Shown piece by piece: positions 14,108-23,119 of a DNA stretch of 64,000 bases. A program made the position numbers and the translations under genes. Position 1 is the stretch's first letter, and every line of letters begins with the position of its first letter. Origin of the DNA: Fimenecus sp045543095 (GTDB lineage: Bacteria > Bacillota > Clostridia > Oscillospirales > Acutalibacteraceae); the NCBI GenBank assembly GCA_045543095.1, contig JAZQMC010000028.1, positions 1 through 64,000 of the forward strand, in the 5' to 3' direction. The notes beneath the pieces were generated by a model. The model saw nothing but the letters and a program-made list of their open reading frames with translations, ran no database searches and had not been told where the DNA came from.

Positions 14108-15619
14108 ATGCAGAAAAAGACCGTAGCTCTTACAGGTTCATCCGGTACTATGGGATGGGCAGGCTTTAAAGAGCTTTATGCAAAAAAAGATAAGTTCAAC
14201 ATTGTTGTTCTTAACCGTGACAGTAAGAAAAACCGCGATAAGTTTGCAGCTTATGAAAATGACCCTGCTGTTAAACTTGTTTGGGGTGACCTTACAAATT
14301 ACGAAGATGTTCTCGAGATGGTAACAGGTGCTGACTATGTTCTTCACGTTGGTGGTATGGTTTCTCCTGCGGCTGACTATTATCCTGTTAAAACACAGAA
14401 AACAAATGTTACTGCAGCACAGAACATTGTAAACGCAGTTAAGGCACAGCCAAATCCTGATGCAGTTAAGGTTGTTTACATAGGTACGGTTGCCGAAACA
14501 GGTGACAGAAATGCTCCTATTCATTGGGGCAGAACAGGTGACCCGCTTAAAGTAAGCGTTTATGACCACTATGCTATCAGTAAGATTAAGGCTGAAGCAG
14601 TTTTTGCAGAATCAGGCCTTAAATATTGGGTTTCACTTCGTCAGTCAGGTATTCTTTACCCTGCAATCCTTAAAAACCTTGAACCAATTATGTATCACGT
14701 TCCGATTAACGGTATGCTTGAATGGGCAACTGTTGAAGATTCAGGTCGTCTTCTTGCAAATGTTTGCGGTGACGATATTCCTGAAGAATTCTGGAGAAGA
14801 TTTTACAACATCGGTTCAGGTGAAGAATACAGAATTACAAACTATGAATTTGAAGACCTTCTTCTTGGTACATTAGGCCTTGGTTCACCTAAGAAACTCT
14901 TTGACCCACATTGGTTCACAACCCGTAACTTCCACGGCCAATGGTATTATGACGGCGATGAACTTGAAAAATACTGTCATTTCCGTGCAAATATTCCTGT
15001 TAAGCAGTATTTCAAGAGTATGATGAATCATGTTGAAGGCTACTATAAGCTTGCTTTCCTTGCAAAACCATTTGCACCAATCCTTAAGAAACTCTGGATG
15101 AAGAAAATTGCAGAAACTCCTGAATACGGTACTCTTTGGTGGGCAGAAAACAAGGTTGACGTAAGAATGAAAGCATACTATGGCAGTATGGAAGAATATG
15201 AAAAACTTCCAAGAAACTGGAACGACTTTAAGATTGTTATACCATCAAAGAAAACAACTGCTGATGATGTTGTTGTGCTCGACCACGGTTATGACGAAAC
15301 AAAGCCATTTGATTCTCTTACTGTTGAAGATTTGCAGAAGGCTGCTGAATTCAGAGGCGGTAAGTGCCTTGCAACTGAAATCGTTGATATGTATACACCT
15401 GTTAAGTGGGTGAGTGCAAGAGGTAACGAATTCGAAATGTCACCTAACCTTGTTCTCAAGGGTGGCCATTGGTGTCCTCAGGAACTTCCATGGCCTTGGA
15501 ATTATGACGAAGAAGCAAAGCTTAACCCATTCTTTGCTCAAGTTTGGGACCGTCAGGGTGAAAATAATGTGTATGGTCCTGAAATCTTTGATAACTTTAA
15601 GGAGAAGGTAACAGAATGA
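14108..15619 (+). CDS. Extended SDR (NAD-dependent epimerase/dehydrogenase-like), long form
   Basis: 503 residues. The N-terminal Rossmann domain has TGSSGTMG (9-16), and the catalytic Tyr155/Lys159 in YAISK fit an extended short-chain dehydrogenase/epimerase or 3-beta-HSD-like fold to about residue 320. The remaining ~180 residues are an extra region not typical of sugar epimerases (contains EYGTLWWAENKVD and GGHWCPQELPWPWNYD). Substrate unknown. ATG 14108 has GGGGG 7 nt upstream; the ATG at 14081 would be practically leaderless. The stop overlaps the next SDR gene by 4 bp, so the two enzymes are probably a pair. Confidence 0.8.
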   Translation: MQKKTVALTGSSGTMGWAGFKELYAKKDKFNIVVLNRDSKKNRDKFAAYENDPAVKLVWGDLTNYEDVLEMVTGADYVLHVGGMVSPAADYYPVKTQKTNVTAAQNIVNAVKAQPNPDAVKVVYIGTVAETGDRNAPIHWGRTGDPLKVSVYDHYAISKIKAEAVFAESGLKYWVSLRQSGILYPAILKNLEPIMYHVPINGMLEWATVEDSGRLLANVCGDDIPEEFWRRFYNIGSGEEYRITNYEFEDLLLGTLGLGSPKKLFDPHWFTTRNFHGQWYYDGDELEKYCHFRANIPVKQYFKSMMNHVEGYYKLAFLAKPFAPILKKLWMKKIAETPEYGTLWWAENKVDVRMKAYYGSMEEYEKLPRNWNDFKIVIPSKKTTADDVVVLDHGYDETKPFDSLTVEDLQKAAEFRGGKCLATEIVDMYTPVKWVSARGNEFEMSPNLVLKGGHWCPQELPWPWNYDEEAKLNPFFAQVWDRQGENNVYGPEIFDNFKEKVTE

Positions 15620-16635
15620 AAGTATTTATGATTGGCGGTACTGGTCTTTTAGGCTGTGAGGCTGCAAGAATCTTTATTGAAAGAGGACACGAAGTAACAA
15701 GCGTTGCTCTTCCTCCATTACCGGAAGGTGCACCAATTCCACAGGAAATGAAATTGGAATTCTGTAATATCTACGAAAAATCAGACGATGAAATCCGTGA
15801 ACTCCTTCGTGGTCACGATTGTTTCGTTTTCGCAGCAGGTATTGATGAACGTGTTGAATTTCCTGCACCTGTTTATGACGCATACTATAAGTACAATATT
15901 CAGCCACTTGAAAGAATTCTTCCTCTTTGTAAAGAGGTTGGCGTTAAGAGTGCAGTTATCCTTGGTTCATACTTTGCTTATCTTGCAAAGGAAAGACCTG
16001 ATATGAAGCTTACTGAAAAGCATCCATATATCAGAAGCCGTATTGTTCAGGAAGAAGTTGCATTCTCATTTGCTGATGAAAACTTTGATGTGGCAGTTCT
16101 CGAACTTCCATATATCTTCGGCACACAGCCCGGCAGAAAGCCTGTTTGGGTTATCCTTATTGAGCAGATTAAGAGAATGGATAAACTTCCATTCACAATG
16201 TATCCGGGTGGCGGTACAGCAATGCTCACAGTTCGTCAGGTTGGCGAAGTAATCGTTGGTGCTGCTGAAAAATCAAAGGGTGCAAAGGCTTGGCCTATCA
16301 GTATGTATAACCTTACTTGGAAAGAATTCCTTAAGATTGTTTATGCTGCACGTGGTATGGGCGAAAATCGTAAGATTATCAGCGTTGCTCCTTGGATGAT
16401 GCGTATGGGTCTTGGCGGAGTTAAAAAGGAATATGCCGCAAAGGGTATTGAAAGCGGTATTGATGTTGACGGACTTGCAGATATTATGGATGTAAATCTC
16501 TTCATTGATGACAAATACTCAAAGGAACTCGGTGCAACTGAAGACGACATTAAGGCTGCAATCTTTGACTCAATCAAGGTTTCACAGGCAGTTTATGACG
16601 GCACTGTTGAGCTTCTCGGTATGAAAGGCGAATAA
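15616..16635 (+). CDS. NAD(P)-dependent epimerase/dehydratase-like oxidoreductase
   Basis: 339 residues. Starts with the Rossmann motif GGTGLLG (7-13); the region around YFAYLAKERPD occupies the place of the SDR active site but the YxxxK is not perfectly canonical (Y-A-Y-L-A-K), so the fold could serve binding or a modified reaction. Its ATG overlaps the preceding stop (ATGA), indicating coupled synthesis with the long SDR. A terminator follows, then an MFS transporter with its own promoter. A shared pathway for an imported compound is a reasonable inference. Confidence 0.75.
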   Translation: MKVFMIGGTGLLGCEAARIFIERGHEVTSVALPPLPEGAPIPQEMKLEFCNIYEKSDDEIRELLRGHDCFVFAAGIDERVEFPAPVYDAYYKYNIQPLERILPLCKEVGVKSAVILGSYFAYLAKERPDMKLTEKHPYIRSRIVQEEVAFSFADENFDVAVLELPYIFGTQPGRKPVWVILIEQIKRMDKLPFTMYPGGGTAMLTVRQVGEVIVGAAEKSKGAKAWPISMYNLTWKEFLKIVYAARGMGENRKIISVAPWMMRMGLGGVKKEYAAKGIESGIDVDGLADIMDVNLFIDDKYSKELGATEDDIKAAIFDSIKVSQAVYDGTVELLGMKGE

Positions 16636-16651
16636 TAATTATATGCTTTTA

Positions 16652-16686
16652 AACCTCACAGAGCGTTTGCTTTGTGAGGTTTTTTG
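16652..16686 (+). terminator. Rho-independent terminator after the SDR pair
   Basis: AACCTCACA/TGTGAGGTT stem followed by six T. Confidence 0.85.
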
Positions 16687-16715
16687 TTGTAATTTTGGTT
16701 TTAATATTATATAAT
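16687..16715 (+). promoter_or_regulatory. MFS transporter promoter
   Basis: TTGTAA (16687-16692), 17 bp, TATAAT (16710-16715), directly behind the terminator. Confidence 0.6.
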
Positions 16716-16736
16716 AATCAAAAAGGGGAGGATATA

Positions 16737-18128
16737 ATGAAAAAAGAAAAAACAATTGAGCGTGAAAGCAAGCAGTTAGCAAGGCTCAACCGAACACGCA
16801 CAAAAGGGTATTACAGCGGATATTTTTTCGTGCTGTTATGCCTTATTGCCATTGTGAATATTCTTGACGAGGTTACAAGTAACCTGACTGTTACGGTGCA
16901 ATCTTCATTTGTAACCGAGTTCTTTGTTAATAATCCCTTTATGGGCAAATTTTATACCTATGAAGATGGTTTGGCACTTCATTCAAGTATTGGTGTTTTC
17001 ACCTATGTTTTAGGCATTATCACACCATTTTACAAAGCACTTGCAGACAAATGGGGCAGAAAACCACTTTTCGCAATCTCAACACTGGGTATGGCATTGG
17101 GACTTTTGGTAATTCACCTCTCATCAAGCTACATAATGTTCCTTGTGGGATTTGCAATTATCAGCTTCTTTATGGGCCACGATATCCAGATTATCTATAT
17201 CCTTGAAGAAGCTCCTGACCGCCATCGTGCAAAGATTTACAGCTTTCTTAAAAGCTTTGGTATTTTAGGTGTTATCTTAATACCCACACTCCGCGATATT
17301 TTAATGGGTGACGACGCAACTCAATGGCGACAGATTTTCCTTGTACCGTCAATTATCGGCTTTATTGCAGTATTGCTCGTTATTCTTTTTGCAAAAGATA
17401 CAAAGGTGTTTATAAATGAGAGAATTCAGTATCTCTCCCGCCCCTACGAAGAGCGTCAAGCAGAAAAAGAACTTAAGAAAAAACAAAAAGAGGCACAACG
17501 CAATCAGTCGGGCGTATTTAACGGCGTGAAATATATCTTTTCAAATAAAGATACAAAAATGCTGATTATTGCTCACATTATTTTTGATGCCGCTATGCCC
17601 GCAATCGCACTTTATTTTGAATCTTCAATGCACCGTGCGGGTATGAGTACAAGTGAAATTACAAAAGCGTTGTTTATGGTGCCTGTAATTTATGCCACAA
17701 TAACATTCCTTTCGGGTTTTATTGCAGATAAATTGGGTAGAAAAGCAACCGTTACGGGATTTTCAATAACCTGTGTAGCGGCTTACATCCTTTTCGTTAT
17801 AGGCATTCTCAACGGCTGGAATCCATATCTTATCGGCTCATTGGCTGGCCTTTATCAAGGTTCATATTGGATTGGTCGCGATTATATGAATGTTATGATG
17901 ACCGAAAAAGTGCCCACGGATATTCGTGCGTCAGTTGTGGGGGCAGAGGGGCTTTTAGTAATTATCGGTCTAGCCCTTGGCTATGTCACCACAATCATCA
18001 GTATGACATTTATGTCAATCTGGTGGGCTTGCCTTCTTGTGTCAATCCCCACAGTCACCGTCGCCGCGGTTATGTTCACCCTTAAAGTCAAAGAAACCAA
18101 AGGTGCAAATTTAGACGAAATTAAATAA
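16737..18128 (+). CDS. MFS transporter
   Basis: 463 residues with about 12 membrane segments and the loop 2-3 motif ADKWGRKPLF of the major facilitator superfamily; a second related motif (ADKLGRKATV) begins the C-terminal half. A basic cytosolic N-terminus and a charged central loop (RPYEERQAEKELKKKQK) are visible. Substrate unknown; because it lies beside two oxidoreductases it may move their substrate or product. ATG 16737 has GGGGAGGATATA upstream; more upstream in-frame starts lie in the promoter or terminator. Confidence 0.88.
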   Translation: MKKEKTIERESKQLARLNRTRTKGYYSGYFFVLLCLIAIVNILDEVTSNLTVTVQSSFVTEFFVNNPFMGKFYTYEDGLALHSSIGVFTYVLGIITPFYKALADKWGRKPLFAISTLGMALGLLVIHLSSSYIMFLVGFAIISFFMGHDIQIIYILEEAPDRHRAKIYSFLKSFGILGVILIPTLRDILMGDDATQWRQIFLVPSIIGFIAVLLVILFAKDTKVFINERIQYLSRPYEERQAEKELKKKQKEAQRNQSGVFNGVKYIFSNKDTKMLIIAHIIFDAAMPAIALYFESSMHRAGMSTSEITKALFMVPVIYATITFLSGFIADKLGRKATVTGFSITCVAAYILFVIGILNGWNPYLIGSLAGLYQGSYWIGRDYMNVMMTEKVPTDIRASVVGAEGLLVIIGLALGYVTTIISMTFMSIWWACLLVSIPTVTVAAVMFTLKVKETKGANLDEIK

Positions 18129-18174
18129 TTAAAAGCGGGAACTTGTTTAAAACTGCATGCTCCCGCTTTTAATT
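18127..18174. terminator. Strong bidirectional terminator
   Basis: AATTAAAAGCGGGA pairs perfectly with TCCCGCTTTTAATT across a 20-nt loop; it begins in the stop codon of the transporter gene. Confidence 0.8.
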
Positions 18175-18195
18175 ATTTATATGTTTAATAAATTA

Positions 18196-18224
18196 TTGAT
18201 TTTTTTGACTCCCCGTGATATACT
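18196..18224 (+). promoter_or_regulatory. Promoter of the structured RNA
   Basis: TTGATT (18196-18201), 17 bp, TATACT (18219-18224), placing the start at about 18231, exactly at the base of the RNA's closing stem. Confidence 0.65.
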
Positions 18225-18230
18225 AAAATT

Positions 18231-18406
18231 ACCACACAAAAACTAAATAAACTACTGTGGAAGTGGGCATTTTTATTTCAGGTAAAAATGCAGACTTCAG
18301 ATTTTGCATTCCTATTTCTATGGTAGTTATGTAAAGTTTTTGTGTGGTAGCAAAACGAAGTTGTGCTTTTTTCGGTGTGTGTGACTTCGGTTGCACACAC
18401 TTTTTT
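18231..18406 (+). ncRNA. Independent structured RNA of about 176 nt, family unassigned (6S-like?)
   Basis: The predicted 5' end, ACCACACAAAAAC (18231-18243), pairs perfectly with GTTTTTGTGTGGT (18336-18348). Inside are a short internal loop, an ACTAC/GTAGT stem and an apical GCATTTTTA/TAAAAATGC hairpin. A tail of about 25 nt leads to an 11-bp terminator with a TTCG tetraloop (18375-18400) and six T. No open reading frame of note is inside. Length, rod shape and own promoter recall 6S RNA, but the central bubble does not clearly match, so the family is left open. Nothing else occupies the 490-bp gap except this RNA and the repeats after it. Confidence 0.6.
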
Positions 18407-18414
18407 ATTTTCCC

Positions 18415-18443
18415 TAGAAATGATTAGAAATGACTAGAAATGA
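18415..18443. repeat. Three TAGAAATGA repeats at 10-bp period
   Basis: TAGAAATGA occurs exactly at 18415, 18425 and 18435, that is, once per helical turn, between the RNA terminator and the lipoprotein gene. The same face of the DNA is presented three times, as in a multi-site operator. Confidence 0.6.
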
Positions 18444-18618
18444 GGTGCATAGTTAGTTTTAAATTAAAGCTTTTAAAAATTCTCTTTTCTTTAATGTTAA
18501 ACATCTCACAAAAATTTTACACAGATTGTCACAAAAAGTTTCTATTTTTCGTTTGTAGTATAGTGCTAAAGAATTTTTCAAGGAATTTAGCATAAAATAA
18601 ATTAATAGGAGGGAAATT

Positions 18619-19464
18619 ATGACAAGTAATCATCTAAAAAAAGTTTCAGTTTTTATATTAATTATAGGATTTTTATGTACTTGTCTGTTTGGTTGTACAG
18701 ATAAACCGGCATCAGGAAATGATGTAAATAGCACAACCGAATCTACAACAAAGGGGGAAGAAAGCACCACAATTGACACCGACGGTGGCAATGAAGAAGA
18801 TTCTTCTGTTCATAAAGAAAAATCCCCTGTAAAAAAAGACGATGAAACCACAACAAATAAAAAAACAAATGTAAAAGAAAGCTCAACAAAAAAAGTTGAC
18901 AAAGAAACCACAACTAAAGGCACTACAACAACCGAGCCAACAACAGAAGCATATACTCCAGCTCCTTTAGTTCCTCTCACCGCAGAACAAGAATTGAAAA
19001 TTAAAGAAGATTATTTGGAGTACAAAAAAGAAGATGCGAAGAAACTGAGAGATAGCGAGAATCAATATTATAACAGTCTTTCGCTTGAGGAACAAGACAA
19101 ATATAGATTGGAAAATGGCTCGCCAGACGAGCATATAGATGAGTTAATTGACACATATTTAAAGATACGAGTGTATTTTGGCACATATAATAATTGTGTC
19201 GTAATGATATTAGATAGTCCTTTTAGCGTTTATTTTCAAGCTCAAACTTTTAATGAAATAGGTGGATATGTTTTTGCATATCCTGTAATGAGGTCAACAG
19301 CCGTTTATAGAAATGGAGAGTTTGTAACATTAGAGCAAGCTTATGAAAAAGGTTGGCTTAGTGATGAGAATATGAAAGATATTTATTATTACCATTGTAA
19401 ACTATATTGCGACTATGAATATAAAGATGGCGATTTTATAATAGACGATTTTGAAGCATTCTAA
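18619..19464 (+). CDS. Lipoprotein with Thr/Lys-rich linker
   Basis: 281 residues. Signal peptide with lipobox LFGC; Cys26 would be lipidated and the protein anchored outside the membrane. A low-complexity Thr/Ser/Lys/Glu linker (about 32-112) leads to a C-terminal domain with no family I recognise. Ribosome binding site GGAGGG. The subtilisin-like gene follows 45 bp later on the same strand, so the two may work together at the cell surface (inference). Confidence 0.8.
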   Translation: MTSNHLKKVSVFILIIGFLCTCLFGCTDKPASGNDVNSTTESTTKGEESTTIDTDGGNEEDSSVHKEKSPVKKDDETTTNKKTNVKESSTKKVDKETTTKGTTTTEPTTEAYTPAPLVPLTAEQELKIKEDYLEYKKEDAKKLRDSENQYYNSLSLEEQDKYRLENGSPDEHIDELIDTYLKIRVYFGTYNNCVVMILDSPFSVYFQAQTFNEIGGYVFAYPVMRSTAVYRNGEFVTLEQAYEKGWLSDENMKDIYYYHCKLYCDYEYKDGDFIIDDFEAF

Positions 19465-19509
19465 AAAATAACAGAAGTTTTTTGCAAATAAAGAAAAGAG
19501 ATAAAATAT

Positions 19510-21969
19510 ATGAAGTATAAATGTATATTGAAAAAGGGAATATCAATTGTAATTTCTGTTATAGTTGCATTTCAATTAATGCCAATGACAGTATTTGCGA
19601 ATAACGATATTGCAGAAGATGAAATTTTATTAAATTCATATTCAGAAGAAAAAATATATTGTACGGCTACTATGGAAGATTCATTTAACGATGATTGTGT
19701 GTTAGTCGTTATTAATCATGAAAATAGTATAATTGACAGAACTTTTACGGTATCCGATTTTCCGGGCGTTGATGTTAAAAAAATTACTTTTTTGACATCA
19801 CCAATTACACCTCTTTTTGAAGAAAGTGAAACAGAAGATGAAGCACAAGAAAAAGCTGAGACTTTAGCATTGACTAATGTTGAAGGCTTTCACCATATTT
19901 TACGTATCGATTTGAATGAATTCGGTAAAGACAAGGTGCTTCAAGCAGTTCAAATTTTGGAAAGCTTTGATTTTGTTTTAAGTGCAGAGCCTAATTATAT
20001 TGGTGAAGTAGAAACAACAATATTAGAAACAGTAGAAGAAAATGCATCTTTAGCAAATCTTGCATCAAATACTATTTCTACAGTTAATGACCCACGTTTT
20101 GCAGAACAGCGTGCTTTAGAAAAAATACAAGCAGAAAATGCTTGGGAACTTACTACCGGTTCTAAAAATATTCGTGTAGGAATTATTGATACTGGAATCA
20201 CCGCTCATTCAGATTTGAATGGTAATTTGTCTGTTGGATACAGTTTTATCAAAGACAATTCAGACACAACGGATGTGAATGGTCACGGAACGGCTATTGC
20301 AGGTATTATAGGTGCTGTTGGTAACAATGGAATTGGTGTATCCGGAATTAATTGGAATGTGTCTTTAGTGCCTTTGCAATTTACAATAACAGGCGAGGAT
20401 TTTGATTATGATGCAATTGCGGAATCAATTAATTACGCACGCAACAATGATATTCCTATTATCAATTGTAGCTTTGGAATGCTTCCAGTTCAATCTATTA
20501 CAAATGCACTTGCAAATTATAAAGGCGTAGTTATTTGTGCAGCTGGAAACAATGGGAATAACAATGATGGTATATTAAGAGTTTATCCAGCATCGTACAG
20601 TTATGATAATATTATTTCTGTTGCGGCAACTACAGAGGATGACTTGTTGCGTTCTGATTCTAATTACGGAGCAACTACCGTAGATTTGGCAGCACCTGGA
20701 ACCCGTGTTTTAACAACCGATAATAGTAGTGATGAATATGTATGGTTTAGTCAAACCTCTTGTGCTGCACCTCATGTTACTGGCGTAGCGGCACTAATAT
20801 TAAGTGTTCGTCCTGATTTAAGTGCAGAACAAGTAAAGGCTTGTATTCTCAACGGCGTTGATAAAGTTGATGCATTACAGGGTAAATGTGTGACAGGTGG
20901 TCGCTTAAATGCATATAAAGCATTACAAATTGCACTTGATTTCCCGAAAGACCAGATGGTTTCGGGCGATTTTGACGGAAACGGTAAGGACGATGTTGCA
21001 TATATTACCGACTCGGGATATGGGTCTATGAAAATATATGTTCGTGAAAATGGTGTTGGTACACCTACCCTTTGGACTGAAGAAACAGCATTTTACACTG
21101 CTAATGTTGACGACAGAGTAACTGCAGGCGATTTTAACGGTGACGGTAAGGATGATATAGCTTTATTGTATGATAATAAAAACGGTAAAGCACGTATACA
21201 TGTTCTGTTGTCCAATGGCGATGGTTTTAATTCTCGTAGTTCGTGGTTCGTTCAGTCAGTAGAAGGAATGTATAATGCTAATCGTACAACAGGCAGAGTC
21301 ACATCGGGTGATTTTAATGGTGACGGATTAGACGATGTTTCTGCTATGTATGATAATGGCGATGGTAAAATGCGAATACACATGTTCATATCTACCGGTA
21401 ACAGTTTTAACTGGGAATATTGGTATGAGGATATGGCAGGAGGTAATTTCTACGCAAGCGGAGTAACAGGTCGCTATGAAGCTGGAGACTTTAACGGTGA
21501 CGGTAAAGATGACATTGCGGCAATGTATGGTTATGCCGACGGAAGAACTCGTGTTCATGTATGGCTATCAAACGGTACGTCTTTAAATCAACGCACAGCG
21601 TGGTTTATTCAGGATACACCTTATTACTATAATACCGAAAGAGTAAAAAATCGTTTTGTTGCCGGTGATTTTAATAATGATGGCAAAGACGATATTGCTA
21701 CTCTACACAAATATGATGGCGGAACAATGATGTTGCATGTGTTTGTATCTCAAGGTAATACATTCTCTTGGTGGCAGAACTGGTATCATAGTAGCACCGA
21801 AGGTAGTTTTTATGTTGACGCAGTAACAGGCTTTAATGCCGGAGATTATAACGGTGACGGTAAAATGGATATTATGCTCAGATATTCTTATCAAGCAGGT
21901 TATTCAAAATTGCTCCAATATCAGTCTAATGGTTCTTCATTTAATTACATTGCAAAATTCCTGTATTGA
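19510..21969 (+). CDS. Secreted S8 subtilisin-like protease with FG-GAP-like repeats
   Basis: 819 residues. N-terminal signal peptide (to about residue 30, ending VFA), a propeptide-like region, then the S8 catalytic domain: Asp227 in GIIDTGIT, His259 in NGHGTA, the oxyanion Asn in AAGNNG and Ser417 in QTSCAAPHV. The usual GTS before the nucleophile context is QTS, an uncommon substitution. After about residue 480 come six calcium-binding-like repeats (variants of GDFNGDGKDDIA) resembling FG-GAP/VCBS propeller blades, probably for surface or polymer binding. A bidirectional terminator follows. Confidence 0.9.
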   Translation: MKYKCILKKGISIVISVIVAFQLMPMTVFANNDIAEDEILLNSYSEEKIYCTATMEDSFNDDCVLVVINHENSIIDRTFTVSDFPGVDVKKITFLTSPITPLFEESETEDEAQEKAETLALTNVEGFHHILRIDLNEFGKDKVLQAVQILESFDFVLSAEPNYIGEVETTILETVEENASLANLASNTISTVNDPRFAEQRALEKIQAENAWELTTGSKNIRVGIIDTGITAHSDLNGNLSVGYSFIKDNSDTTDVNGHGTAIAGIIGAVGNNGIGVSGINWNVSLVPLQFTITGEDFDYDAIAESINYARNNDIPIINCSFGMLPVQSITNALANYKGVVICAAGNNGNNNDGILRVYPASYSYDNIISVAATTEDDLLRSDSNYGATTVDLAAPGTRVLTTDNSSDEYVWFSQTSCAAPHVTGVAALILSVRPDLSAEQVKACILNGVDKVDALQGKCVTGGRLNAYKALQIALDFPKDQMVSGDFDGNGKDDVAYITDSGYGSMKIYVRENGVGTPTLWTEETAFYTANVDDRVTAGDFNGDGKDDIALLYDNKNGKARIHVLLSNGDGFNSRSSWFVQSVEGMYNANRTTGRVTSGDFNGDGLDDVSAMYDNGDGKMRIHMFISTGNSFNWEYWYEDMAGGNFYASGVTGRYEAGDFNGDGKDDIAAMYGYADGRTRVHVWLSNGTSLNQRTAWFIQDTPYYYNTERVKNRFVAGDFNNDGKDDIATLHKYDGGTMMLHVFVSQGNTFSWWQNWYHSSTEGSFYVDAVTGFNAGDYNGDGKMDIMLRYSYQAGYSKLLQYQSNGSSFNYIAKFLY

Positions 21970-21985
21970 GAAACAATAGTATAAT

Positions 21986-22016
21986 AAAAAATCCTCCCGC
22001 GTGGGAGGATTTTTTT
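21986..22016. terminator. Bidirectional terminator between convergent genes
   Basis: ATCCTCCC/GGGAGGAT stem flanked by A5 and T7; ends the protease gene (+) and the acyltransferase gene (-). Confidence 0.85.
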
Positions 22017-23070
22017 ATGCCTTGATTTTCTTTTTGAAAATAATTTTGTCAAGTCGGTCAGTAAACTCATCAAATACAGTTGATATAAGTACATTTGCGA
22101 AGAATGACAATCCAATGAAAAGATAGGGCTCATTATCAAAATTAAGATATTGAAGAAGTAACATTGGTATTCTTTGTAACATAAAGAAACTGAAAATGTG
22201 ATTACCAAACCAATCAAGAATTGTGCTTCTGCATTGAAGCTTCATTGTGAGAAGTGTGATGAAAATAGGTGCGGTGCACATAAATAGCATACGGTAAAGA
22301 ATATGCTCTGTACGGTTTTGACTGCCATACATACATACCGTAAATACACTAAATACGCAAACAAGCCATATTATATCATTTTTCATTACAATCTTATCGA
22401 CATAAGGCTTTATTAGTGAAAACAACATTCCTAATGGGAAGCAGAAAATTGTATCATAGAAAAGAATTGATAAATTAAGAATTTCTTTCTCAATATAAAC
22501 GAATGCAACAACTAATGCAAATAAAGCACCAACGCCAAGCACTTTTGATTTTCTGAAAAGCATAAAAGCAATAAATACAAGTATATAAAGTGAGAATGTT
22601 ACAAACATATACCAGTTACTGTTGCCTACACTCTTAAAGCCTGTAAATGTGAGTAAATAGTGTTCTAAGGTATAGTGCTTGTTACCGATTAAAGACACTA
22701 TAATAAACATAACAATTATTATTGCAAAATGATACCAGAGTTTAAAAAATCTGTCTATGGGCATTCTTTTTACATAGTTATGACCTTTCTTTTTGATTGA
22801 TTCCATAATTCCGTAGCCAGAATAGAAAAGATATGTAACAACAACACCCTGTGAAATGAAATCTCTTATTATAATATAAGACGAATCCATAGCTGAATTG
22901 CTTAAGTCAAGATAAAAACAAGCGTGGTTTATAAATATAATCACGGAGAATACTGCATTGACCGTCGCTGTGTTTTTTGGTGAACAATAATCTGTGTAAA
23001 ATTCATTTCTGCCTTTTGCATTAAGACCTGACACAATAATCAGTGCCAATAGAACGAAAAATAATACCAT
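22015..23070 (-). CDS. Acyltransferase family membrane protein
   Basis: 351 residues with about ten membrane segments. The N-terminal section (NAVFSVIIFINHACFYLDL, with the conserved His) and a short R-like motif (KRMPIDRFFKLWY) match the acyltransferase-3 family, which O-acylates extracytoplasmic glycans or lipids. Last gene of the minus-strand run, 49 bp behind the LTA-synthase-like gene, suggesting envelope polymer modification. Confidence 0.8.
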   Translation of the reverse strand: MVLFFVLLALIIVSGLNAKGRNEFYTDYCSPKNTATVNAVFSVIIFINHACFYLDLSNSAMDSSYIIIRDFISQGVVVTYLFYSGYGIMESIKKKGHNYVKRMPIDRFFKLWYHFAIIIVMFIIVSLIGNKHYTLEHYLLTFTGFKSVGNSNWYMFVTFSLYILVFIAFMLFRKSKVLGVGALFALVVAFVYIEKEILNLSILFYDTIFCFPLGMLFSLIKPYVDKIVMKNDIIWLVCVFSVFTVCMYGSQNRTEHILYRMLFMCTAPIFITLLTMKLQCRSTILDWFGNHIFSFFMLQRIPMLLLQYLNFDNEPYLFIGLSFFANVLISTVFDEFTDRLDKIIFKKKIKA

Positions 23071-23119
23071 ATATATACCTCCTTAATACACCCACAATTA
23101 GTGTATGATGTTAATTTCA

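Noticed and set aside
18361..18406. T-box or riboswitch for the lipoprotein gene
   Set aside because: Alternative pairings exist around the terminator, but the nearest gene starts more than 200 bp later and no known riboswitch core is recognisable.
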